NCBI GenBank assembly: GCA_020310875.1
Contig: CM035428.1
Coordinates: 107,635,682-107,699,681, forward strand
DNA: 64,000 bases
Origin: Ceratopteris richardii
Lineage: Eukaryota; Streptophyta; Polypodiopsida; Polypodiales; Pteridaceae
Reading direction: 5' to 3'
The first letter of the stretch is position 1. Every line of letters begins with the position of its first letter. Below, piece by piece: positions 33,675 to 44,457 of this stretch. Below the pieces are notes generated by a model. That model had not been told where the DNA came from, ran no database searches, and saw only the letters and a list, made by a program, of their open reading frames with translations. Both the position numbers and the translations under genes were made by a program.

Positions 33675-34758
33675 TGTTGATGTATGAAACACCACAAGAA
33701 ATGAATTAAGGTGACACTAGAACACCTCTATGGTCACCATTAACTCATTGCCACTCCAAACTTTGAGAAATGATAGCCTAAAGTGAGAACTTTGCTTCTA
33801 CAGAAATTCCTAGTCACCGAAATGACATACCTTCAGTATTTTGCTAATTTCTCCTAGCTCAAGTATTATTTCTCCATGAAACTCTATAGGCTGAAACTAG
33901 AAGAGTAGAGCTTTCCAACAAGCTATCATATGCATCAAACGGATCTCTAGAACTCAAGTTATGGCTCTCACAAGATGACATGTATGACCTTCCAAAACTG
34001 GAAATCTTACCTGTTTTAGTAAGAGCGCCTGTTTAAAATTAGAATTCGATGCCTAGCATCGACTTGCAACGAGAATTCGATGCCGGGCATCGACTTGGAG
34101 TGTTTTTGGCCACTTTTCAGCAGGGATTCGATGCCAGGCATCGACTTCCCGCATAAAGTCTTGATCTTTTGGACACCAAAACTTTAGGTGATTTCATGCA
34201 CACTTAGAATATGACTTATCAACTGGAATTCGATGCCAAGCATCGAGTTGCTCCAACAACATCATGTTTTTCAAACACTTCAGTACTGAATGAAAAATAT
34301 AAAAGAAAATATGACTTATCAACAGAGATTCGATGCCAGGCATCGAGTTGCTTGGAAAACTTGATCTTTGTAACTCATCACACAGTAGGTAATCATGGAG
34401 ATGATGGAGAGAGGCTCATACACAGAACTTTACTCATTTCTTTCTCATAACTATAAAAAACTCAGAAGTTTTTACAGTTGCTTTCTCACTCAGAGAAGCA
34501 CGACTATACACAGTCGTATAAAATGAACTTCTTCTTCTACTTCTTCTTTCTCATTGTCTTCCTCGTCGCGTCAGTTGATACAAACTAACTTATATAGATT
34601 TTCGTATTCTCGTGATTTTAAAAAACTTCTAGAACTAAAGGGAACTAACTTTACAAATATGATACATTTGTGAATTTGTCCCTTCACATAGGCATGGGGT
34701 TTTCTTCCTAAGACTTGACCTTCAAATATATGTCTAATTAGTGAGTGTTTCTCCAACA
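33675..34758 (-). repeat. 3' LTR of copia D
   Basis: This LTR is 1,084 bp. On the minus strand it starts TGTTGG at 34758 and ends CATCAACA at 33675. It carries five palindromes (see 34046-34346). Confidence 0.96.
34046..34346. repeat. Five 17-bp palindromes in copia D 3' LTR
   Basis: The motif TCGATGC-NNN-GCATCGA has 7-bp perfect arms and a 3-base loop. It occurs at 34046-34062, 34077-34093, 34128-34144, 34230-34246 and 34330-34346. Loops are CTA, CGG, CAG, CAA and CAG. Flanks are also similar (ATTCGATGCC before, CTTG or GTTG after). The same five occur in the 5' LTR, shifted by 5,525 bp, where the second has one C-to-T change. Confidence 0.93.
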
Positions 34759-34771
34759 GCTCCCCCTCAAT
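34759..34771 (-). other. Polypurine tract of copia D
   Basis: The minus strand reads TTGAGGGGGAGC next to the LTR start TGTTGG. Confidence 0.88.
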
Positions 34772-34795
34772 CACTAATTGACATTCCCTGTTTCT

Positions 34796-37700
34796 TCATA
34801 TCATCTTCTTTTCTTTTACTCCTGCCATGCTTTTGAATCTGCTGGTCTTCACACCATCCAAGCTCTTTGTCATTATGTCTGCTAACTGATCTTTAGTAGA
34901 AATATACTCCACTTCAATCTCCTTCTCCATGACCTTTTCTCTGAGAAAATGATACTGTATCTCTATGTGCTTTGTCCTTGCATGAAATACTGGATTTGCT
35001 GCAAGATAAAGTGAACTCATATTATCTCCATGTATTGTAGGTGTACCTTGATCAATGCCTAAGCTCTTGAACAATGTCTGCATCCATATGACTTCCTTAG
35101 CTGCTTCCACAAGTCCTTTGTACTCTGCTTCAGTTGATGATAATGCTACTGTATGTTGTTTCTTTGAACACCAACTTACAAGCTTATCACCAATGTATAT
35201 CATGTAACCATGAGTTGATCTTCTATCATCCTGGTTACCTGCCCAATCTGAATCACTATAGGCTCTCAACTTCAAATCTGAAGTAAAAGGATAATATAAT
35301 CCTTCCTTTATAGTTCCTTTGATATATCTGAGAACTCTTTGACCTGCAATCCAATGTGGGTCCTTTGGACAATGCATGAATTGTGACAAAACTCCCACTG
35401 CATAACTAAGATCAGGTCTTGTTAGTGTAGCATAAATCAAACTACCCACAAGAGATTGATACTTCCTCATATCTTTGTAGTCTGCACCATCATATTTACT
35501 GAGCTTGTGATTAACTTCAAGTGGAGTTGAAGCTTCTCTGCAATTTTCCATATCAAACTTCTTCAATAAATTCAGAAGATACCTTTCTTGTGATACATAT
35601 ATGCCATGATCTGTATAAGTAACTTCCATTCCAAGAAAGTATGACAACTTTCCTAGGTCACTGATCTTAAACTCTTTCTCAAGTAATCTCTTTACCTCCT
35701 TGATTCCTTCTTCTGAAGTACCTGTGATTATAATATCATCTACATAAATACAAATGTAGATTGTACCTTCCTCTGTTCTTTTGATAAGTAGACTTGAATC
35801 TGCTTTTGAACTTTGATATCCAAGATCATTGAGATACTTCACCAGTCTATAGTTCCAAGCTCTTGGAGCTTGCTTCTATCCATACAATGCTCTTCTCAAC
35901 CTGCAAACAAAATTTGGATACCTGGAATCTATAAATCCTTGAGGTTGTTCCATGTATACCTCATGTGATATGTATCCATTCAAGAATGCATTCTTTATAT
36001 CCAATTGACTTAGGGTCCAGCCTTTTGAAGCTGCAATAGCAATGATTGTCCTTATAGTTGACATCTTAGCTACGGGACTGAATGTCTCATCATAATCTAT
36101 GCCATAGGTCTGGGCATAGCCTTTCACCACCAATCTAGCTTTGTATCTGGCTATACTTCCATCTGCAAGCTTCTTCACTTTATAAACCCATTTATTTCCA
36201 ATTACTTTCTTACCATTTGGTTTAGGAACAAGTTCCCATGTCTTGTTCTCCTCCAGTGCATTGAACTCTTCCTTCATTGCTTCTTCCCATTGCTTCTTAC
36301 CTTTAGCTTCATCATAGTTATGGGGTTCTTCATCATCTTTGACCATATATGCATAGTTCTTCTGAGTTATGTAAGAAGTATCATAAGAATACCTTTCTGG
36401 TTGTCTTCTAGTCCTGCTTGACCTTCTTGGTTCACATTCTTCATAAGTGTCTGGATACACCTCTTCATCAAATATAGGAGCTTCTTCATTTCTTCTTGTT
36501 AATCCACTTGTGGATGTACTTGCTTGCATATAGTCTTCATCTCTATTTACCTGCACAATTGATTTTCCTTTCTCACATCTTCTTACCTCTTCTTCAAATT
36601 CTTCAGCTGTATGACTTTGATCTGCATACCAACTTTTCTGTTCATCAAATGTAACATCTCTAGAAACAATAAATTGTTTTGTTAGAGGATTCCACAACCT
36701 GTAACCCATCTGCTTTTCATCATAACCAATGAACACATATTTTTCTGCCTTTGGTTCAAGTTTATGCCTAAGTTGTGATGGCACATAAGCATATGCAATT
36801 GATCCAAACACTCTACAATGATCTAGTGTTGGTTTCTTACCCCACCAAGCTTCATATGGAGTCATTCCATTCAGAGCTGCACATGGTAATCTATTCACAA
36901 GATATGTAGCTGTATTTACAGCCTCAGCCCAAAGATAATTTGGACCATTCTTCTCCTTTAGCATAGCTCTAGCAAACTCAACCAAAGTCCTGTTCCTTCT
37001 TTCTGCTACACCATTTTGTTGTGGTGTATACCTGCAAGTTATTTCTCTCTTAATACCTGCATTCCAAAGATAATCATTGAACTCTTGGGAGAAATATTCT
37101 CCCCCTCCATCAGACCTCAGTCTTTTAAGCTTTTGACCTGTGACTCTCTCTGCATATGCATGAAAATGCTTGAAAGCTCCAAACACTTCTGATCTTTCCT
37201 TCAAAACATATAATGTTATCCATCTTGTAGCATCATCAATGAAAAGAACATAATACCTTGAGCCACTGATAGATCCTTCTTTTGTTGGTCCCCATACATC
37301 TGTATGAATAAGCTCAAGTACTCCATCATGTTTGAATCCTTTCTTTTGAAATGGTAACCTGTGTGCTTTACCCATTTGACATGCTTCACATTTATAAACC
37401 ATATGTTGACTTTGCACATTTGGTAATCCTAATACAGACTGATTAGCAACCATAGCTTTAATTCCTCTTTCATTGAAATGACCTAATCTCTTATGCCAGA
37501 GATCAAGTTCTGTAATCACTGCTTCACCATGTGTGAGCAAAGCTTGACCAATGTTTCCTTGCACTCTTAAAGTAAAGAGTCTACCTTCTTTCTTACCAGA
37601 GACAATCTGATTATATCCATTCTCTGGATCTTCCACAAATACTCCTTCATTTGTAAACCTGACTTGAAAACCTTTTTCAACTATCTGTCCCACACTAATC

Positions 37701-37924
37701 AAGTTTTTAGGTATTGTAGGAACATACAAAACATTGGTTAGCAAATCTGCTCCACTCTTGCATTTCACTTTTCCAATTGAATGTACACTATGTCTTGTAT
37801 TATCACCAGTTTGAACTGTGTGACTCGAAATACCTTTTTCCAATTCTGACATCAATTCTATGTTTCCTGACAAATGATTAGAACATCCAGAGTCAATGTA
37901 AAATACCTTTAGATCTTCTTTATC
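34796..37924 (-). pseudogene. Copia D pol (PR-IN-RT-RH), one TAG
   Basis: Pol follows the TAA at 37925-37927 in the same frame as gag. Protease: FYIDSGCSNHLSGN near 37870-37910. GAG-pre-IN: WHKRLGH and KCEACQMGK. Integrase: HTDVWGP, RSDGGGEY and NGVAERRNRT, with intact DD35E. RT: KARLVVKGYAQT, LDIKNAFLNG and IYVDDIIITG (near 35735). RNase H: YSDSDWAGNQDD and SSTEAEYKGL; the end is SLDGVKTSRF. TAG at 35876-35878 replaces the Leu codon of ALYGLKQAP in RT. Otherwise the domains and lengths are normal for the family (1,405 codons from gag start to end). Confidence 0.94.
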
Positions 37925-39010
37925 TTATGTGTTGATTGAGTTCATCATCAATGATGTATGACTTTCATTCTGTGTGTCATTTGCATAGTTGTAGTAGGTG
38001 GTGTTGTAGGATTGATTTTGTCCCCAACTTCTTCCTCCACCTCTACCATAGCCTCCTCTTTGACTTTGTCTACCTCTTTGAAAATTACTTTGATATCTTC
38101 CACCTCGGCCTCTGCTATTGTTGTTTTGATTCTGGTTTGATCCTTGTTGGTTGTGCCAACAGTCATGAGCCAAATGATTACTCAATCCACAGATCCAGCA
38201 AGCCTTCTTGTTGTTATTTTGATTACCTCTTCCTCTTCCAAAACCTCTTGCTCTTCCTCTGCCAGTGCCTTTACCTCTTGCATAATAAACTTGAGAAGTT
38301 GACTCTTCTTCATCCTTTGCTTTACCTTTATCTCCTTTCTTCTTGTTCTTCATGTACATTGCAGAACTTTGTCCTTTATCTCCATCTCCCTTCAAGTCTT
38401 GCTCATATGTGAGCATCAAACCAAGCAACTGGTTCAAATCTGGAACATAATGATTTAATGAAAGTTCTGTTGATAAGACAAAAGGTTTCCACCTTTCATC
38501 CCCTCTCAAACCTGCAAGTAGCTGAGCAATCAATCTGTGATCTTCAACATCTTCATCTATGGATCCAAGACTATCTGCTAGATCCTTCATCTTAGTGACA
38601 TAATCACTAATACTTTGACTTGGCTTCTTCTTGAATGTTGTAAACTCTGACCATAGACTTTCTTTCCGTGCTTTAGTAGTGCTTTGGAAATGATACTCCA
38701 ATGCATTCCATATATCTTCAGATGATTCCAATCCTCTGATGTGTGGTAGCAAATGATCTGAGATTGTATTGTAGATGTATGCTTTTGCACTTGCATCCTT
38801 CTTCTGCCAATGCTTTAAAGCATCAAGTTCCTCTTTCTTTGGTCGGCTTTCATCTTCAAATACTGGCTTCTCTTCTTCACCTGTTACATATATCATGAGA
38901 TCCTTACTCATAAGTAAGGCTTCCATTCTCATTACCCATGCGGGGTAATTATCTATGTCCAGTTTGTCAATGGAGATATGATCTGCCATACTCCTTCCCT
39001 TCTGTTGCAA
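37925..39010 (-). CDS. Copia D gag
   Basis: The 361-aa gag ORF is on the minus strand. The likely start is the internal MADHISIDKLD (near 38989), matching the family start, rather than the ATG seven codons earlier. The capsid domain is UBN2-type (AWVMRMEALL, LLPHIRGLES, ISDYVTKMKDLADSLGSI). The zinc knuckle CWICGLSNHLAHDC lies near 38155-38200, in an Arg/Gly/Gln/Asn-rich tail. It ends with TAA at 37925, and the frame continues into protease without a shift. The stop could be a point mutation or a read-through signal; close relatives B and E have no stop at this junction, which favours mutation. Confidence 0.92.
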   Translation of the reverse strand: MQQKGRSMADHISIDKLDIDNYPAWVMRMEALLMSKDLMIYVTGEEEKPVFEDESRPKKEELDALKHWQKKDASAKAYIYNTISDHLLPHIRGLESSEDIWNALEYHFQSTTKARKESLWSEFTTFKKKPSQSISDYVTKMKDLADSLGSIDEDVEDHRLIAQLLAGLRGDERWKPFVLSTELSLNHYVPDLNQLLGLMLTYEQDLKGDGDKGQSSAMYMKNKKKGDKGKAKDEEESTSQVYYARGKGTGRGRARGFGRGRGNQNNNKKACWICGLSNHLAHDCWHNQQGSNQNQNNNSRGRGGRYQSNFQRGRQSQRGGYGRGGGRSWGQNQSYNTTYYNYANDTQNESHTSLMMNSINT

Positions 39011-39185
39011 CCTGTGAGCTTAAAGGATAAAGGATAATACCTTTTGAAGTTCTTTGTGTATGAGGATACTTCGAAAGTAATCTTTTGATGCCTTGTGTCT
39101 TCAAATGCTTCTCCTTTCAAACTTTACTGCAAACTTTACAAAACTTCTCGTACCTTTGTCGTCTTCTGCTCTCGAGAATCTTTCT

Positions 39186-39197
39186 GCTCTGATACCA
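39186..39197 (-). other. Primer-binding site of copia D
   Basis: The minus strand reads TGGTATCAGAGC, two bases after the 5' LTR. It is complementary to initiator tRNA-Met and intact. Confidence 0.93.
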
Positions 39198-39199
39198 CT

Positions 39200-40283
39200 T
39201 GTTGATGTATGAAACACCACAAGAAATGAATTAAGGTGACACTAGAACACCTCTATGGTCACCATTAACTCATTGCCACTCCAAACTTTGAGAAATGATA
39301 GCCTAAAGTGAGAACTTTGCTTCTACAGAAATTCCTAGTCACCGAAATGACATACCTTCAGTATTTTGCTAATTTCTCCTAGCTCAAGTATTATTTCTCC
39401 ATGAAACTCTATAGGCTAAAACTAGAAGAGTAGAGCTTTCCAACAAGCTATGATATGCATCAAACGGATCTCCAGAACTCAAGTTATGGCTCTCACAAGA
39501 TGACATGTATGACCTTCCAAAACTGGAAATCTTACCTGTTTTAGTAAGAGCGCCTGTTTAAAATTAGAATTCGATGCCTAGCATCGACTTGCAACGAGAA
39601 TTTGATGCCGGGCATCGACTTGGAGTGTTTTTGGCCACTTTTCAGCAGGGATTCGATGCCAGGCATCGACTTCCCGCATAAAGTCTTGATCTTTTGGACA
39701 CCAAAACTTTAGGTGATTTCATGCACACTTAGAATATGACTTATCAACTGGAATTCGATGCCAAGCATCGAGTTGCTCCAACAACATCATGTTTTTCAAA
39801 CACTTCAGTACTGAATGAAAAATATAAAAGAAAATATGACTTATCAACAGAGATTCGATGCCAGGCATCGAGTTGCTTGGAAAACTTGATCTTTGTAACT
39901 CATCACACAGTAGGTAATCATGGAGATGATGGAGAGAGGCTCATACACAGAACTTTACTCATTTCTTTCTCATAACTATAAAAAACTCAGAAGTTTTTAC
40001 AGTTGCTTTCTCACTCAGAGAAGCACGACTATACACAGTCGTATAAAATGAACTTCTTCTTCTACTTCTTCTTTCTCATTGTCTTCCTCGTCGCGTCAGT
40101 TGATACAAACTAACTTATATAGATTTTCGTATTCTCGTGATTTTAAAAAACTTCTAGAACTAAAGGGAACTAACTTTACAAATATGATACATTTGTGAAT
40201 TTGTCCCTTCACATAGGCATGGGGTTTTCTTCCTAAGACTTGACCTTCAAATATATGTCTAATTAGTGAGTGTTTCTCCAACA
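39200..40283 (-). repeat. 5' LTR of copia D
   Basis: This LTR is 1,084 bp, nearly identical to 33675-34758, with the same five palindromes (39571-39871). Confidence 0.96.
40114..40121 (-). promoter_or_regulatory. Candidate TATA box in copia D 5' LTR
   Basis: The minus strand reads TATATAAG, about 165 bp into the LTR. It is the best core-promoter candidate and is also present at 34589-34596 in the 3' LTR. Confidence 0.5.
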
Positions 40284-40372
40284 GTAATGGGGACAAAAAC
40301 GGTTCTATCTTGTCCTTTACAATGTTAACACATGTTTCTATATTCTCATAGAATCAGGAGGCAAGAAGTAAC
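40284..40372 (+). other. Gypsy spacer with acceptor-like site
   Basis: The gypsy sequence resumes here after copia D. Just before ATG 40373 lies a pyrimidine-rich TTTCTATATTCTCATAG (about 40334-40350), which looks like a plant 3' splice site. The downstream ORF could be reached by splicing, as in other retroelements with 3' genes. This is inference from one motif. Confidence 0.4.
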
Positions 40373-43300
40373 ATGGCAGATACGGCAGGAACTAGTTCCC
40401 AGGCAGGCACCAGCCCCCAAGTCGTGGACATTGAAAGTCTTCCCGTTGAGGAGGAATTGAAGGAACGACCAGTAGAATTGAGGGCATTACATGCCATACT
40501 GATTCAGAATCCTCCACAGGGGCACACAATGCCGGTCAGCAAAAACTCACATTGGTTTAGTGATGTGGCAGGACCCCTAGGTGAAGGCACTTACATGTGG
40601 GAAGCCGAGATAGAATTCAATGGGCGCTGGGGCAGATATCACTTTTTCACTAGGGAATTTGAGAGACTGCAGAATAATGAAGGACTGAAACCTATATGGA
40701 AGAAGGCAGGACTCTACGATTACTTCAAATCCCAATTGCCAAAGCCCGATTTTCTAAGGTGCTCTTGTTTGATTAGCACCCTCACTCCAAGCAAGGACAA
40801 AAAGGGGTACAGCTCCTTTGTCCTCCCATCTCTCACAAGGGGCAATGAACTGAAGCGTTTCAGGTTGACTATCAATTTGGTAAGGGAAGCTCTAGACATG
40901 AAAGGTATGCACATTCCTATGGAGAAAGAGACAATGGTCCCCGACAATATGAAGAACAGGAATCTGACAAAATTAAAGGACATGGTGGCAATGACGCCTA
41001 CAATTGCCATTCACTTGCGAATGGTCATGCAGCATTTTGCATTTCCCGCTCAAGAGAGGTTCACAATGCCACCTAAGAAGATATGGTTTAGTCTATACTT
41101 GGTGGATGCCTTTGATTTGACAATCAACATGCCCCACTGGATTATCGACCAAATCCACTTGGCTCATCAAAGGTGGTATAAGAAACAAAATTTTGTACTG
41201 TATGGATGCTGTGCTCTCACCAGGATTGTGTATAGATGTTTGGCTTATGATGTGCCAGTGCAGAGGGCGTTAAATTGGACCAGGGTACAGGAATTCCAAC
41301 GTAGACTATCAACCGTAGGACCGCCATCTAAGAAAATGAGAGGCGCAGTTCAGATGCCCTGTGCACAACCCCGCGGTGCGACATTGACACCAGAGACAAA
41401 TCCACGACTTCCAAGGCGGGTACAACCCTTCACTATCAGATTACCAAGACACAACACTGATGGACCTAATCTGGTGTTCCCACCCGTACCAACCGACTTA
41501 GAGTTTCCTCACGGATTCACATTAGAAGACCTAACTGATGAGAAGGTAGTGAGAATAATCGAAGCTATTAACACGGAAGTCGAGGTAGAGCAAGCTAGTG
41601 GACAACAAACTGCTACAGACCAACCCCATCCCAGACAACCAGATGTCGTCGATGTGGAGGGTGAAGAAGAAGAAGAACAAGAGGAGGAACATGATGGACA
41701 ATCCGAGGAAGAAGAGCAGGAATATGATCAGGAAGCTCTGCAGGTACTTGAAGGTGCTCCAGCTTATACGAAGGCATTGAAAAAGCTCTATGATACCATG
41801 AACAGAGTTCAAGAGCAACATAGACTGTCCCTAGCAACAGGCAAGGCCCTCATGAATCAAATCCTTGAGGAGGAAGGCGTAGACGAGCAATACCGCGCCA
41901 CTCTTGACATGATATCTGAGGCCTTAGGAGTACCTGAGACGGTGCATACCGCCCTTGCACAAGCACGAAGAACGGAGCGAAGATACGGCAGACGTCCCCC
42001 TCGATCAGGAAAGCAGATGAATGTATTAGTATCAGAACCACAAGGCACATCCACTACCACGGGCACCGCACACACGGTCCATGATACTGAGGAAACCCAT
42101 GTATCAAGTGCACCTCCGTCACCCCCTTTGCCACCCCTGCCTCCAACTCCACCACATTCACCTCCCACTACCAGTGTAACCACTACTATCACCGCCTCCG
42201 AGTCCACTACCCATACCGAAGCACAGACCGTCAGTCAACCCACACACCCTATCTCCACCTCTTTTGTCTATATGGCCACTGAAACAGTAATTCTAACCGC
42301 AGCCACAAAAAATCTCGTTCCCCCAATCACACTTCTGGGCAGTTCGTATTCACAATTGCACACACCATTGTACACTTTCACCACTATCACCGCACCCACA
42401 ATTCCAATATTCACAATCACTCCCACTACTGCATCCACCGTTGATCTTATGGACATATCACCCACCTCCGAACCTCTCCCTCCCCCCATACACCCACCAT
42501 CTCCCATTCCCCCACCTCCCACTTCACCATTTTCCAGCACCGCATCCACACTTCCATTCCCCTTCCCCTTTCCCTTGTCTTCTGCATTCAACACCCTTTT
42601 CGCATCCACCCCTATTAATAATGTATTAATAATATGTATCAGTGTATGTCGCAACTACAACAGCACTACCAGCATCTTGATAACCAACATACACGACTCT
42701 TTCGAAGCCATGAGGAACTTCAACTACGATTCATTGGTCTCGAAAGGGAAAAGCGGCTACTACAACAACAGCATGCCACCTTACAGGAACAACATGAACA
42801 GCTAGTAGCCAATCCACCCCAGTCAGATGCAGAAGAAGGGAAACAAATGGATGATCTAGTGCACTCCCAGATAACGGAGAATCTCAAGCTTCGACGCAAC
42901 CTAGCCCTCCTACGAAAACACATGTCTACAGCACTCGAAGAGAATAAACGGCTGCAGAAATAGAATGAAGAAAACTTGGAAGCAGCCATGGAGGGTTCCC
43001 CGCAAGAAATCGACCCAGAGAAATTCAAGACCATTCCCTCAGAGAATATGCAAATTGTGTTAGAAACCCATGCCGACCTCTTGGAAGCCCATGCAGCATT
43101 AGAAAGAGAAAGAGATGACCTACTTAAGCAACTGGCAAGTCAGAAGGAGTCACCAAGCAAAGTCACAGCTGCAGACGACACATCTGAAGAAGTCACAAAA
43201 CTCAAAGCAGAACTCGAAGAATTACGAAGTAAAGTCATGCAATACGAGCATCAACCTTCGCCTCTTGCAGAGCCCGAGCCTGAAGATCTAGTGCCGATTG

Positions 43301-44408
43301 AAATAGAGGAAACATTCGAAGATCCATACGTTCCCATGCCTGCACCAGGAGGCAAGCAAACAGAAGAAGGCATGGACACCATCGAGATAGAGGCTCCTGA
43401 ATGGATGCAGAGGTTAGAGAAAGTGGCCACAACCCATGATGATAGAGTCGCAGTTCAGATAGCGTCAATGTCACATTTGGAAGAGGTAGTTATAAAATCG
43501 GAGTACTTTCGAAACCTCTCCCATCATAGGTGGATCGGCACATCCGACGATTTGTATGTTCCTTTCTGTGTCTTAATGGCAGACTACAATGCTGAAATCA
43601 AGCAACACACCTCAAGAGAACCAACCTCGGCTACACAGTTTGCACCGGACGACATCCCAGCAAGTGCCAAGCAGGGCAATATACATCAACCAATGTGGAG
43701 GATTCGTCTACTGGAAACTTACCCAGAGATGGTAAGAACATGGAATAACATGCCTTTGTACATCAAATACAACCCATGCTACTGCCCCGTATTTCGAAGA
43801 AGGTCATGGCCGGAATACACAAAAACTGTGCTGACAACCAAAGGATGCGAGAAATGGCTCAATTATGTCTACTTAGCACCACCTAAAGGCCAACCTACCA
43901 TAGGATATATGATCTCGACGATTCGGCATTGGTCAGGTTTAAAAATGTACCAGATGTGATGGCCCAAATGTGCCTTAAAATTTTTGAACTCATGTTGGTC
44001 ACCTTCAGGACTTTCAAGAATGTCAAGGAACCTCATCTGTCAGCTCTTGGATTTAATGAAGGTAATCAGGACCTTGTCTACGACATGATCACAACACCAT
44101 CTATTAATGTTGTATATGCATGGCACGCGCGTATCAAGTATCTACCAGCCTGCTTCAAACAGACGTTTGAAGAAATGTTTGTCACGGGATTCTGGGAATA
44201 TCATTTAGAGATATTCATTCCTAGGCCATCACATTTATTGCAGTTGTTTGCAGTGGAACAAGCTCTCCATTCAGAAAAGTTACGTATACCACATCCAGAG
44301 GTTCCCGGGCCGGTAGATTGGGATGCTCTACTCACGGACTTGGCCAAAGGGTTGCGGATTGCAGAACATCACTTAGCACAAGATGTTGTTGAGTACTACA
44401 TCCAATGA
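40373..44408 (+). pseudogene. Large extra 3' ORF of giant gypsy, unknown function
   Basis: This is a long reading frame of about 1,340 codons between integrase and 3' LTR. Pieces: 40373-42805 (810 aa), 42634-42963, 42976-43959 and 43929-44408. Breaks are an 11-bp tandem duplication (42614-42633), TAG 42961-42963 and a one-base shift near 43940. Layout: an N-terminal globular region of about 320 aa (RWGRYHFFTREFERLQN; MPPKKIWFSLYLVDAFDLTI), an acidic stretch (GEEEEEQEEEH), a Pro/Thr-rich linker, a coiled coil rich in Gln/Glu/Leu (42640-43260) and a C-terminal globular region (43390-44408). I see no signal peptide or membrane segment, so it does not look like an envelope. The N-terminal pattern loosely recalls putative transposon-protein domains of other plant gypsy elements. 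That is unverified. Confidence 0.8.
42614..42633 (+). repeat. Frameshifting 11-bp tandem duplication
   Basis: ATTAATAATGT (42614-42624) is followed by ATTAATAAT-A-TGT. Discounting one 11-bp unit puts the coiled-coil part (from 42634) in the same frame as the N-terminal part. Confidence 0.8.
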
Positions 44409-44444
44409 CCCACCCAACAAGGGTCTGTCAGGGACAACAGACGC

Positions 44445-44457
44445 GAGAGAGGGGGGG
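44445..44457 (+). other. Polypurine tract of giant gypsy
   Basis: GAGAGAGGGGGGG lies directly before the 3' LTR start TGTTGG. Confidence 0.9.

Larger units (their letters stand above)
33675..40283 (-). mobile_element. Copia D, young and nearly intact
   Basis: This is a complete Ty1/copia element of 6,609 bp on the minus strand, inserted in the gypsy giant. The perfect TSD GTAAT lies at 33670-33674 and 40284-40288. Both LTRs are 1,084 bp and differ at only about four positions by eye. PBS, gag, PR, IN, RT, RNase H and polypurine tract are all present. One reading frame runs from 39010 to 34796 and is broken only by TAA (37925-37927) and TAG (35876-35878). It is the youngest datable insertion in the window. 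Confidence 0.97.

Noticed and set aside
34211-34450. 79-aa frame repeated at 39736-39975
   Set aside because: It lies wholly inside the copia D LTRs and encodes nothing recognisable. It repeats only because the LTR repeats.
42268-42654. Gly/Val-rich 128-aa minus-strand frame
   Set aside because: It is the shadow of the Pro/Thr-rich linker of the large gypsy ORF on the plus strand.
32360-44408. Envelope-like gene after integrase, as in Athila or SIRE elements
   Set aside because: The frames show no signal peptide, transmembrane segment or heptad fusion region. The first is protease-like, and the second is acidic, Pro-rich and coiled-coil.
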